60,927 nt of DNA from an uncultured Thomasclavelia sp. (lineage in GTDB: Bacteria > Bacillota_I > Bacilli_A > Erysipelotrichales > Coprobacillaceae). The notes under the pieces were generated by a model. It ran no database searches, was not told the DNA's origin, and saw only the letters and a program-made list of their open reading frames with translations. Below are positions 45,580 through 53,922 of the stretch, piece by piece. The number at the start of each line of letters is the position of its first letter. Position 1 is the stretch's first letter. The stretch covers positions 1 through 60,927 of the forward strand of contig NZ_CALUXO010000080.1 in NCBI RefSeq assembly GCF_944324745.1, read 5' to 3'. Made by a program: the position numbers and the translations under genes.

Positions 45580-47145
45580 ATGTCAATTTTAGTCGGAATT
45601 GATTTAGGGACAACTAATAGTGCCTGTGCAATTTATGAAAATAAACAATTACAATATATTAATTTTGATGGGTCAGAAATATTACCATCTTGTTTATATG
45701 AAGATGATAAAGTTTTATTGATTGGAAAAAAGGCAAAATCAAGAGGATTGTTGCATCCAGAAAATTATGTCGCTTCAGCTAAACGATATATGGATGATCG
45801 AAATTATCGTTTTAATGTAAATGGTAAAACTTACAGTCCTGAAGATGTAGCAACTGAAGTTTTGAAAAGAATTTATAATGAAATTAAGGAACAAACTGGA
45901 GAAAGTGATATTAGTGCTGTAATTACGATACCGGCTATTTTTAGGGACTATGCTATTGAAGCGACGATCAGAGCAGGACGTCGAGCTGGATTTAAAGATG
46001 TAAAAACTTTAAAAGAACCTATTTCATCTGTTATTGCTAATGGAATTGAAGAAAAAGCCGATGGTAATTATATGGTTATTGATTTAGGTGGGGGAACAAC
46101 AGATATTTCAATTGTTACTGTAAAAGGTAATGATTATTATACTGCTAGTGTTGGTGGTGATGATAAATTAGGTGGTGATGATTTTACTAATGTCATCGTT
46201 AAGATGATTGAAGATGAAATCCTAAATGAAGAAAGATATGGTCATTTAGATGTTTCTTATGATAGTATTGCTCAAAATCCACTTTTACAAAGTATTTTTC
46301 CATCTAATGAAAAATATCGACAAATGAAACAAAAGATACTTAATGCTGCTGAAAAAGCAAAGCAAGCTTTGAGTTACGAATCCCAAACAGTAATTGATTT
46401 ACCAGATATTTATAAAATTAATGGTGATACAATTTCTTTGTCGATGACAATTACGAGATCAGATTTTGAAAAAAGTGCTAGCCGATTATTCAATCGTTTC
46501 CAGGAAACAATTGAAGATGCGCTAAAAAGCGTAAAAAGAGAAGAAAATATTGATAAAAAGGATATTAATAGAATTGTTTTTGCCGGAGGCTCAATGAATT
46601 TGCCAAAGGCCAAAGAAATTATAAAAAAAATGTTTACACAAGAGCCATTAGATAAAGATTTAGATAAAATTGTGGCCGCTGGTGCTGCAATTTGGGCTGT
46701 TGTTGCCTTTGATGAAAATAAAAAAGGTACGGGAACTAAAGAGGTTGATATCAATCTAAAAAATAAACTTCCTTACAATTTAGGTGTTGATTTATTTGAT
46801 GGCAGCTTTAGTCCTATTATTGAACAAGGAACTACATACCCACCAGAAGTCAAGAAAACAAGACCATATACAACAATTCGTGATGATCAAACAACGATTG
46901 TTTTTAATGTTTATGAGGGAAATGAATTATCTAATGCTAAAGATCCTGCTAATAAAAAAATATACCATTTTGAAATAAGTGGATTAAGACCAATGCCAGC
47001 AGGTAAAGCGAAAGTTGATGTCACATTTACTTTAAATGAAGAAGGTATGTTGTATATTCATGCTGAGGATTTAGATGGTGTTGCGCCACCATACGACAAT
47101 CGTGATAATCCAGTTAATTGGAATGCTGAAAGGAAAACAAAGTAA
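45580..47145 (+). CDS. Hsp70-family chaperone without lid (A)
   Basis: ATG 45580 follows GGAGGGGAAG; an in-frame ATG at 45565 is part of that site's surroundings. 521 residues with intact Hsp70 motifs: GIDLGTTNS, IDLGGGTTDIS and FAGGSMNLP. A beta substrate-binding domain begins at about residue 395 (YNLGVDLFDGSFSPIIEQGTTYPP). The chain stops soon after (PVNWNAERKTK), so the helical lid of DnaK is missing. It should bind ATP and clients with fast exchange. Part of a tandem of three similar Hsp70 genes and closest to the third. Confidence 0.9.
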   Translation: MSILVGIDLGTTNSACAIYENKQLQYINFDGSEILPSCLYEDDKVLLIGKKAKSRGLLHPENYVASAKRYMDDRNYRFNVNGKTYSPEDVATEVLKRIYNEIKEQTGESDISAVITIPAIFRDYAIEATIRAGRRAGFKDVKTLKEPISSVIANGIEEKADGNYMVIDLGGGTTDISIVTVKGNDYYTASVGGDDKLGGDDFTNVIVKMIEDEILNEERYGHLDVSYDSIAQNPLLQSIFPSNEKYRQMKQKILNAAEKAKQALSYESQTVIDLPDIYKINGDTISLSMTITRSDFEKSASRLFNRFQETIEDALKSVKREENIDKKDINRIVFAGGSMNLPKAKEIIKKMFTQEPLDKDLDKIVAAGAAIWAVVAFDENKKGTGTKEVDINLKNKLPYNLGVDLFDGSFSPIIEQGTTYPPEVKKTRPYTTIRDDQTTIVFNVYEGNELSNAKDPANKKIYHFEISGLRPMPAGKAKVDVTFTLNEEGMLYIHAEDLDGVAPPYDNRDNPVNWNAERKTK

Positions 47146-47147
47146 AA

Positions 47148-48653
47148 ATGAAAAAGATAGGAATTGATTTAGGAACAACTAATACAGTTGTAACTATTAA
47201 TGATAATGATCAAATCAAAATTGTACCAATTGATAACGATAACTTATTACCATCAGTTTTTTACTATAATGAAAAAAGAAAAATCAAACTAGTAGGTAAA
47301 CGGGCCAAAAATCGCGGTTTAATGGATCCAGATAATTATATTAAATCTACCAAGCGTTCAATAGATTCACCAGAAAAAAAATTTACAGCTTCTAATAAAA
47401 CATTTAGCAGTGAAGATGTTGCGGTTGAAATTCTATTAAAAGTTAAAGAAGCTATCTATCAATACTTAGGACATGAAGAGGAATTAGAAGCAGTAATTAC
47501 AGTACCTAATAACTTTACAACTAGTGCCGTCGAAAACACTAAAAGTGCTGGTATTCGAGCAGGCTTTTCTAAGGTTGAAACTTTAAAAGAACCGATAGCA
47601 TCAGTTTTAGCTTATGGTGAAGAGATTAGACCCGATAATCATGCCATCTATTTTGTCTGTGATTTTGGTGGTGGAACCCTAGATATTGCTGTAATTAGAT
47701 ATGATGGTAATGAATATGAAGTTATTGCTACTGGAGGTAATGAAAAACTTGGTGGTGATGATTTTACTAATGCCATGATTAATTATCTTAATAATCAAAT
47801 AATGGAAAAAGAAGCCTTAGATTATTCACTAGATTCAATTGAAGATAATGTTTTATTAAAAACAGTTTATGATAGTAATGTAACTTATCAAAGAACGAAA
47901 GCCAAAATTGCCCAAAAAGCTGAGGCAGCTAAGGTAGCTTTAAGCTATGAAACAAGTGTTAATGTGGCTATAGGCGAATTATGTGTTAAAAATGATCAAT
48001 CAGTTACTTTCGAATGTGCTGTTACAAGTGAAGATTTTAACCAGTATTCTGAAGTGAAACGGTTATGGCGTGATTATAAAGAAGCAATCGAAGAAGTAAT
48101 TGAAAAATTGAAAAGAGAAGATATTGAAGTTAGTGATATTAATCATGTTATTTTTGTTGGAGGTTCAATGAATTTACCTGAGGCTAAAAGAATTGTTCAA
48201 GAATTAATACCAGCCAATATTTTAGAAGATAATTTAGATACGATCGTTGCTATTGGAGCAAGTAGTAAAATGACCACTACTAAACAAATTACTCCAAGAG
48301 TAAATTTCAATTTGGGATTAAAAGTAGAGGGGGATAAAATCTCGGTAATTATTCCAGAACAATCAAAATATCCTATTGAGGCTTCTAAAATATATACTAC
48401 GCTTGAAGATAATCAAACGATGATTTCTTTTGAAGTATATGAAGGAAATATTGTAGATGATGTATATGATAAAAAGAATCATTGGTTAGGTAAATTAGAT
48501 TTAAGTGGTATTGAAATGAAAGAAGCAGGAGAGCCACAAATTAAAGTTACTTTTTCTTTAAATCAGGAAGGTATTTTGAAAATTACTGCTTTAGATTTAT
48601 CTAATAATCACCAAGTTGATACCGAATTGAATTGGCAAGAATTAAAATATTAA
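47148..48653 (+). CDS. Hsp70-family chaperone without lid (B)
   Basis: 501 residues, starting 2 nt after the previous stop with no strong ribosome binding site, so translation is probably coupled. Nucleotide motifs are GIDLGTTNT, CDFGGGTLDIA and FVGGSMNLP; all functional residues look intact. The substrate domain is shorter and more divergent than in its two neighbours (NLGLKVEGDKISVIIPEQSKYP), and the C-terminus ends in LNWQELKY without a lid. It probably shares the machinery with copies A and C but binds different clients. Confidence 0.9.
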   Translation: MKKIGIDLGTTNTVVTINDNDQIKIVPIDNDNLLPSVFYYNEKRKIKLVGKRAKNRGLMDPDNYIKSTKRSIDSPEKKFTASNKTFSSEDVAVEILLKVKEAIYQYLGHEEELEAVITVPNNFTTSAVENTKSAGIRAGFSKVETLKEPIASVLAYGEEIRPDNHAIYFVCDFGGGTLDIAVIRYDGNEYEVIATGGNEKLGGDDFTNAMINYLNNQIMEKEALDYSLDSIEDNVLLKTVYDSNVTYQRTKAKIAQKAEAAKVALSYETSVNVAIGELCVKNDQSVTFECAVTSEDFNQYSEVKRLWRDYKEAIEEVIEKLKREDIEVSDINHVIFVGGSMNLPEAKRIVQELIPANILEDNLDTIVAIGASSKMTTTKQITPRVNFNLGLKVEGDKISVIIPEQSKYPIEASKIYTTLEDNQTMISFEVYEGNIVDDVYDKKNHWLGKLDLSGIEMKEAGEPQIKVTFSLNQEGILKITALDLSNNHQVDTELNWQELKY

Positions 48654-48669
48654 ATTGGAGGAATAATTT

Positions 48670-50229
48670 ATGGCCATTACAGTAGGAATTGATTTAGGGA
48701 CAACTAATAGTGCGTGTGCTATTTATAAAGATCGCCAATTACAATATATTAAATTTGATCATCTAGAAATACTACCATCATGTTTATATGACGATGGTAA
48801 AAGTTTATTGATTGGTAAAAGAGCTAAAGCCCGGGGATTAATTCATCCCGAATATTATATAGCATCAGCTAAACGAAAAATGGGAGAAAGTAATTATTAT
48901 TTTAAAGCTGGTAATAAAGAATATAGCCCCGAAGATGTCGCAACTGAAGTTTTAAAAAGAATTTATAATGAAATTAAGGAACAAACTGGAGAAAGTGATA
49001 TTAGCGCTATAGTTACAATTCCCGCTAATTTTAGAGATTATGCCTTAAATGCAACTAAACGAGCTGGCAGAAGAGCTGGTTTTAAAAATGTTAGAACATT
49101 AAAAGAACCCATTTCTTCCGCTATTGCTAATGGTATTGGTGATAATGAAACTAATGGAAAATATATAGTTATTGACTTAGGTGGTGGTACATTAGATCTT
49201 TCAGTTGTTTCTGTCAATAAATATAAATTTAGAGTACTGTATACTGGTGGTAATCCAGACTTAGGCGGTGATGATTTTACCGATGTCATTATTAAAATAA
49301 TCGAAGATGAAATCTTAAATAATGAACAATACGGTTATTTGGATGTATCTTATGATAATATTGATGCTAGTCCAGTTTTACAAAATATATTTAAAAGTAA
49401 TGAAGAGTATTTAAAATTAAAATCAAAAATTGCAGATCATGCTGAAAAAGCTAAGATTGCTTTAAGTTATGAACAAACTACTTACATCGATATTCCAAAG
49501 CTATACAATAGAAATGGAAATGATATCAGTTTTTCGATGGAATTATCAAGACAGCGATTTGAACAAAAAGCGCAAAGATTATTTAATCATTTTCAAGATA
49601 GTATAGAGGATGCATTAAAAGCTATTCAAAGAACTGAAAATTTGACGATTGATGATATTGATAAAGTGATTTTTGCCGGTGGATCAATGAATCTTCCTAA
49701 AGTAAAGGAAATAGTCTATAATTTTTTAAAAAAAGAACCTTTGGATAAAGATTTAGATAAAATTGTGGCCGCTGGTGCCGCTATCTTTGCCTATTCAAAA
49801 TTTGAGGATGAAGGAGATTTTGATAAAACCGGGACAAAAGAAAAATTAGAAGTTTCTGATATGCTATACTATAATTTAGGAATTCTTGTTAATAGTGGTG
49901 AATTAAGTCCGATTATTGAAAAAGGAAGCATGCATCCACCAGCTATCGAAAAAACACGTGCTTATTATACACCAACCGATTATTGTACTAGTCTTCATAT
50001 TGCAATTTATGAAGGAAATGTTTTATCAAACGCTAAAGATCCTGCTAATAAATTACTTTATGAGTTTAATATTAATGGCTTAGCAAGTAAACCGGCTGGT
50101 AAAGTAAGAGTTGATGTAACCTTTAGGTTAGATGAAGAAGGAATTTTACATGTTCGTGCTGAAGATGTTGATGGCATAGCTAAACCGTATGATAGTGATG
50201 TTAATTGGAATGAATTAAAAAAACAGTAG
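48670..50229 (+). CDS. Hsp70-family chaperone without lid (C)
   Basis: 519 residues with TGGAGG ahead of ATG 48670. Motifs: GIDLGTTNS, IDLGGGTLDLS, FAGGSMNLP, and a substrate domain from about 400 (YNLGILVNSGELSPIIEKGSMHPP). It ends VNWNELKKQ with no lid. It is closely related to copy A: 50 bp at 48955-49004 are identical to 45865-45914, and 35 bp at 49744-49778 to 46651-46685. This indicates recent duplication or gene conversion. Confidence 0.9.
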   Translation: MAITVGIDLGTTNSACAIYKDRQLQYIKFDHLEILPSCLYDDGKSLLIGKRAKARGLIHPEYYIASAKRKMGESNYYFKAGNKEYSPEDVATEVLKRIYNEIKEQTGESDISAIVTIPANFRDYALNATKRAGRRAGFKNVRTLKEPISSAIANGIGDNETNGKYIVIDLGGGTLDLSVVSVNKYKFRVLYTGGNPDLGGDDFTDVIIKIIEDEILNNEQYGYLDVSYDNIDASPVLQNIFKSNEEYLKLKSKIADHAEKAKIALSYEQTTYIDIPKLYNRNGNDISFSMELSRQRFEQKAQRLFNHFQDSIEDALKAIQRTENLTIDDIDKVIFAGGSMNLPKVKEIVYNFLKKEPLDKDLDKIVAAGAAIFAYSKFEDEGDFDKTGTKEKLEVSDMLYYNLGILVNSGELSPIIEKGSMHPPAIEKTRAYYTPTDYCTSLHIAIYEGNVLSNAKDPANKLLYEFNINGLASKPAGKVRVDVTFRLDEEGILHVRAEDVDGIAKPYDSDVNWNELKKQ

Positions 50230-50250
50230 ATTAAAAAGGGGTTGATCCTT

Positions 50251-50493
50251 ATGGAAAATACATTACTTGCAAAGATTGAAAAACTACATACGACTAAAAT
50301 GGGTGTTGATCGCATAAAAAAGAATCTTAATTTAAAAAATGATGATGTCGTGACTTATTGTAAAGATAAAATTTTAAAAGAAAATGCTATTATTTATAAA
50401 CAAGGTAAGAATTGGTATGTTGAAGTTGATAAGATTAGAATTACAATCAATTCATCTAGTTATACGATAATTACCGCGCATATTATTAAATAA
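50251..50493 (+). CDS. DUF3781 family small protein
   Basis: ATG 50251 follows AAAAAGGGG; TTG 50242 overlaps it. The 80 residues match the DUF3781 pattern closely: G-V-D-R-I-K-K-N-L, D-D-V-V-x-Y-C-K, I-Y-K-Q-G-K-N-W-Y and a terminal SSSYTIITAH. DUF3781 proteins are small, cytosolic, of unknown function, and widespread in Firmicutes. It is last in the 32-kb run, 21 nt after the Hsp70 gene and followed by a strong terminator; it may be an independent gene caught by readthrough. Confidence 0.8.
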   Translation: MENTLLAKIEKLHTTKMGVDRIKKNLNLKNDDVVTYCKDKILKENAIIYKQGKNWYVEVDKIRITINSSSYTIITAHIIK

Positions 50494-50509
50494 TATACTA
50501 ATAATAAAT

Positions 50510-50552
50510 CCTGCTAAAGCACATTAATGGTGTTTGAAAAGCAGGCTTTTTT
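50510..50552 (+). terminator. Terminator of the 32-kb operon
   Basis: CCTGCT / AGCAGG outer stem with further inner pairing (AGCAC / GGTGTT) and a CTTTTTTC tail. Confidence 0.8.
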
Positions 50553-50610
50553 CTTTGGAATAATTAAAAAATTATTTTTAAAATATGAAAAATATTTTAA
50601 GTTCTGTCTA

Positions 50611-50638
50611 TTGAGATTTATGAGTAATGGAGTATAAT
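50611..50638 (+). promoter_or_regulatory. Sigma-A promoter of the dehydrogenase-transporter pair
   Basis: TTGAGA at 50611-50616 and TATAAT at 50633-50638 with a 16-nt spacer. Confidence 0.75.
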
Positions 50639-50648
50639 AAAATTAACA

Positions 50649-50660
50649 GTGCACGTGCAC
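50649..50660 (+). promoter_or_regulatory. LacI-type operator
   Basis: A perfect 12-bp palindrome GTGCACGTGCAC with the central CG usual for LacI-family sites. It begins 11 nt after the TATAAT, across the expected transcription start. Binding here would block initiation. The LacI-family gene at 52767-53780 is the obvious candidate regulator. Confidence 0.75.
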
Positions 50661-50696
50661 GGAAAAACATTTATATATGAGAGGAGAGATAAAATT

Positions 50697-51719
50697 ATGA
50701 AAGCTGTTGTATTTGAAGATGTTGGACGTTTTGCAGTTAAAGATGTTGCAAAACCAACAATAAAAAAGGGAACTGATATGTTGGTTAGAGTAGATGCCTG
50801 TTCTATTTGTGGAACGGATGTGCATATCTTAGCTACACCACCAGGAGTTAATGCGACAAAAGGGATTATTTTAGGACATGAAATGGTAGGAACAATTGAA
50901 GAAATTGGTGAAGATGTCAAAGGATATCAACCAGGTGACCGTATTGTAATTGATAATAATATTCCATGTGGATATTGTGAGGAATGTCAAACTGGACATT
51001 ATAACACTTGTTTGAACATGAATGCTAAAGGTGTAGATAGTGATGGGGTATTTGCTCAATATGTAGTTGTACCAGATAGTGCAGCTACTAAAGTACCAGC
51101 TTCATTACCTGATGACTTAGCTGTTTTCGCCGAACCAGTAAACTGTTGTATGGGTGGTATTCAAAAATTAGGAAATATGATGCCTGGTCAAAGTGCTGTT
51201 GTTTTAGGGGCTGGACCAATAGGTCTTTATTATTTGAAGTTATTACAATTAAAAGGAGCAGGAAAAGTTTTTGTTTCTGAGGTTTCTGAATATCGCTCAA
51301 AATATGCTCGGGATATGGGAGCAACAAGAGTAATTAATCCAACTAAAGAAAATTTAGCAGAAATTATTAAAGCTGAAACCAATGGTTATGGTGCTGATAT
51401 TGTAATTGATGCAGTTGGTACATTATTGAATGATGCTTTATCATGTGTTCGAGCTTCTGGAACTATATTGTTATTTGGATTAAATGGTAATGCGACACAA
51501 ACAATTTGTCAAAGTGATATTGCAACTAGAAATATTTCTATTTTAGGTAGCTATATTGGACACTTTACTTTCGAACCAACAATTCAATTGTTAAGTAGTG
51601 GTATTGTTGATTTTAGAAATATGATTACTCATCGTCTAACATTAGATGAATTTGGAATTGGGTTAGATGCAATGCGTAAAGGTGAAGCGTTAGAAGTTGT
51701 ATTATATCCAAATAAATAA
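50697..51719 (+). CDS. Zinc-dependent medium-chain alcohol/polyol dehydrogenase
   Basis: ATG 50697 follows GAGGAGAG. 340 residues. N-terminal GroES-like domain with catalytic zinc ligands (CSICGTDVH, then GHEMVG) and the four-cysteine structural zinc loop (CGYCEECQTGHYNTC). Rossmann domain with VLGAGPIGLYYL and an acidic residue after the second strand (VSEVSEYR), suggesting NAD use. It belongs to the sorbitol/threonine/butanediol dehydrogenase group and oxidises a secondary alcohol or polyol. It shares a LacI-controlled promoter with a sugar transporter, so the substrate is probably a sugar alcohol or sugar. Confidence 0.85.
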   Translation: MKAVVFEDVGRFAVKDVAKPTIKKGTDMLVRVDACSICGTDVHILATPPGVNATKGIILGHEMVGTIEEIGEDVKGYQPGDRIVIDNNIPCGYCEECQTGHYNTCLNMNAKGVDSDGVFAQYVVVPDSAATKVPASLPDDLAVFAEPVNCCMGGIQKLGNMMPGQSAVVLGAGPIGLYYLKLLQLKGAGKVFVSEVSEYRSKYARDMGATRVINPTKENLAEIIKAETNGYGADIVIDAVGTLLNDALSCVRASGTILLFGLNGNATQTICQSDIATRNISILGSYIGHFTFEPTIQLLSSGIVDFRNMITHRLTLDEFGIGLDAMRKGEALEVVLYPNK

Positions 51720-51736
51720 AAAGGAGATAAGAAAAA

Positions 51737-52591
51737 ATGGATTTATTAATCGCTTTAATCCCAGCTTTAATGTGGGGAATCAATCCAACAGTGATTGGCA
51801 AAATTGGTGGTAAACCAATTCAACAGCAATTAGGAACAGCTTTTGGAGCAATGATTTTTGCAATAGTTGTGTTTATAGTAATGCAGCCACAAGTTACTAT
51901 GGCAGTTGCTTTGGGTAGTGCTATTTCAGGACTATTTTGGAGTGTAGGGCAATTATTACAATATAAATCTTATCAGTTATTAGGAACTTCCAAAGCATTT
52001 GCAATTTCTACAGGGTTTAATTTAGTACTTAATTCTTTATTCGGTGTAATTGTTTTTAATGAATGGGATACTACTACTAAATTAACTTTAGGTTTTGTAG
52101 CATTGGCAATTATTATTTTGGGAGCAGTTTGTACTTCTTATAGTGATAATAAAGAAGAATCTAATACTAAAGCAGGGGTTATTATTTTAATAATTGCAGC
52201 AATAGGATTTACAGCATACTCATGTGCACCACGTTTTGTTAATGCTGGTGGGATTGAAGCAGTATTCCCTCAAGCAGTTGGAATGGTCATTGGTTCTTTG
52301 ATCTTATGTTTATTTGAACCTAAAGATATTAAGAAATTTGATGTGATAACTTTTAAAAATATGTTACCAGGTTTGATTTGGTCAGTAGCTAATATTGCTT
52401 TGATTTATGCTAATTTATTAAATGGAGTGGCAATTGGATTTACATTATCACAAATGTGTGTTGTTGTTTCTACAATTTGTTCATTAGTGTTCTTAAATGA
52501 AAATAAATCTAAAAAAGAATTGAAATATACTATTATCGGTGTTGTATTGGTAACAATTGGATGTATATTAGTTGGATGTACTAAAATTTAA
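51737..52591 (+). CDS. GRP-family sugar transporter (GlcU/RbsU-like)
   Basis: 284 residues with ten hydrophobic helices. It opens with MDLLIALIPALMWGINPTVIGKIGGKP and has GLFWSVGQLLQYKSYQLLGTSKAFAISTGFNLV, both hallmarks of the glucose/ribose porter family in the drug/metabolite superfamily. These carriers import sugars by proton symport. AAAAGGAG ahead of ATG 51737, 17 nt after the dehydrogenase, so the two form an uptake-and-oxidation unit. The exact sugar cannot be read from sequence. Confidence 0.85.
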   Translation: MDLLIALIPALMWGINPTVIGKIGGKPIQQQLGTAFGAMIFAIVVFIVMQPQVTMAVALGSAISGLFWSVGQLLQYKSYQLLGTSKAFAISTGFNLVLNSLFGVIVFNEWDTTTKLTLGFVALAIIILGAVCTSYSDNKEESNTKAGVIILIIAAIGFTAYSCAPRFVNAGGIEAVFPQAVGMVIGSLILCLFEPKDIKKFDVITFKNMLPGLIWSVANIALIYANLLNGVAIGFTLSQMCVVVSTICSLVFLNENKSKKELKYTIIGVVLVTIGCILVGCTKI

Positions 52592-52736
52592 AAAAGAGGA
52601 TTTAGTGTAAACAGAGTATTAAAAGTAGAAGTTACTTATAGACAAAGAATCTATTAAAAGAGTGTAAATATATTTATCAAATAAGTTCTACTATGATATT
52701 TAAGAAAAATATGCACACTAACGGATGAAGTAAATT

Positions 52737-52768
52737 AAGGGAGCTTTCAAGATGTAAAGCTCCCTTTT
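52737..52768. terminator. Bidirectional terminator between converging genes
   Basis: AAGGGAGCTTT / AAAGCTCCCTT forms an 11-bp stem with an 8-nt loop, T-tailed in both directions. It ends the transporter unit (+) and the LacI gene (-); the minus-strand stop codon touches the stem. Confidence 0.8.
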
Positions 52769-53780
52769 AAATATTATATTGATTATAGATATGAATCGGT
52801 AAATACTGAGGCCCTTGTGGCAATTGTTTTTTATGAATCAAATATTCGCATAAACATGTGATAGTCTGATACCCCTGTAAAAAAGCATTTTGATCAACAA
52901 TGTAATCAATTTCCCCATTAGCTAAAGCATCATGATATTCAGGCATTAAATCAAAGCCTAAAATATAGGGCTTATTAGATAAATTAAGATCTTTTATGGC
53001 TTTAACGATCATATCGACATGAGAACCCATGGAAACAATTGCATCATAAGATTTTTTTGATAAAGTATCATAAATATAACGATAAACTTCATTGATTTTG
53101 TCATGAGTATAAAAAACATCGGAAAGATAAATGCTAGGATAAGATTTTAAAACTTGTTTAAAGCCTTCAAGTCGTGATTGTTGCGATCTAATAATAGAAT
53201 CACCACTTAATAGTAGAATCGTACTGTTTTCTTTTAATATATCTTTAATTAAACCACCAATACACATCCCTCCTTTATAATCATCGATTCCAATAAAACC
53301 GGTTCGTAAACTATTTGATAAATCAGTATTCATTGTCATGATTGGTATTTTTTGTTGTACCAGTGAATTAACTTTTTCTAAAACTATTTCATTATCTAAA
53401 CCAACTAATGCCAAGGCATCAACGATAGGTTCTAATTCATTTAAAGCTTTGATATAGTCTTTAACCTCCAGGTAAGGGATATGTCGGATTTCTAATTCAA
53501 TGTGATAATCTTTATATGTTTTAACTGCCTCTAAAGCACCATTTTTTATTATTTGAAAAAAAGAATTATGTTTTTCTAATAAAATTACGCCAATTTTATA
53601 ACTTTTTTTTCTAGCTAAAGCACTTCCAATAGCGTTAGGTTGATAGTCATATTTTTCTATAATACTAAGAATTTTTTGCTTAGTTTCTTTAGAAACGTTA
53701 CCGCGATGATGTAGTACCCGATCGACGGTTCCTCGAGAAACACCAGCCATTTTTGCAATTTGAGAAATTGTGAGTTTCAC
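52767..53780 (-). CDS. LacI-family transcriptional regulator
   Basis: The start is the GTG at 53780, since AGAGGT lies 7 nt ahead; another GTG at 53789 is too close. The 337-residue protein begins with the LacI helix-turn-helix (TISQIAKMAGVSRGTVDRVL), then the hinge helix region with N-A-I-G-S-A-L-A-R-K, and a type-4 periplasmic-binding-protein sensor domain (Y-K-I-G-V-I-L-L, later ILGFDLMPEYHDALANG). Regulators with TVDRVL recognition helices commonly sense pentoses or polyols. It probably represses the dehydrogenase and transporter through the palindrome at 50649. Confidence 0.85.
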   Translation of the reverse strand: MKLTISQIAKMAGVSRGTVDRVLHHRGNVSKETKQKILSIIEKYDYQPNAIGSALARKKSYKIGVILLEKHNSFFQIIKNGALEAVKTYKDYHIELEIRHIPYLEVKDYIKALNELEPIVDALALVGLDNEIVLEKVNSLVQQKIPIMTMNTDLSNSLRTGFIGIDDYKGGMCIGGLIKDILKENSTILLLSGDSIIRSQQSRLEGFKQVLKSYPSIYLSDVFYTHDKINEVYRYIYDTLSKKSYDAIVSMGSHVDMIVKAIKDLNLSNKPYILGFDLMPEYHDALANGEIDYIVDQNAFLQGYQTITCLCEYLIHKKQLPQGPQYLPIHIYNQYNI

Positions 53781-53801
53781 AAATACCACCTCTATTTAAT
53801 T

Positions 53802-53830
53802 ATTATAATAGCACGATAAAGTTTAGTAAA
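53802..53830 (-). promoter_or_regulatory. Promoter of the LacI-family gene
   Basis: On the minus strand, TTTACT (53830-53825) and TATAAT (53807-53802) with a 17-nt spacer. Confidence 0.6.
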
Positions 53831-53855
53831 GGTTATTAATTTTTATAATATTTAA

Positions 53856-53894
53856 ATTTCGTTGAATAAATTCATTAACTTTATTCAACGAAAT
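53856..53894. promoter_or_regulatory. TetR operator, 15-bp inverted repeat
   Basis: Perfect arms ATTTCGTTGAATAAA (53856-53870) and TTTATTCAACGAAAT (53880-53894) with a 9-nt loop. It lies just after a TATAAT (53844-53849) and before the TetR start. Expected to be the regulator's own operator. Confidence 0.75.
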
Positions 53895-53922
53895 GGCAAA
53901 ATATAGTCGAGGAGGGCATATG

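Noticed and set aside
18610-50493. Type VI secretion locus (kinase, phosphatase, AAA+ and FHA-like parts)
   Set aside because: No sheath, Hcp, VgrG, TssK/L/M or baseplate proteins are present; the phospho-proteins fit a TerY-P triad better.
50618-50920. Minus-strand frames over the dehydrogenase start
   Set aside because: They oppose the motif-rich dehydrogenase gene and cover its promoter and operator.
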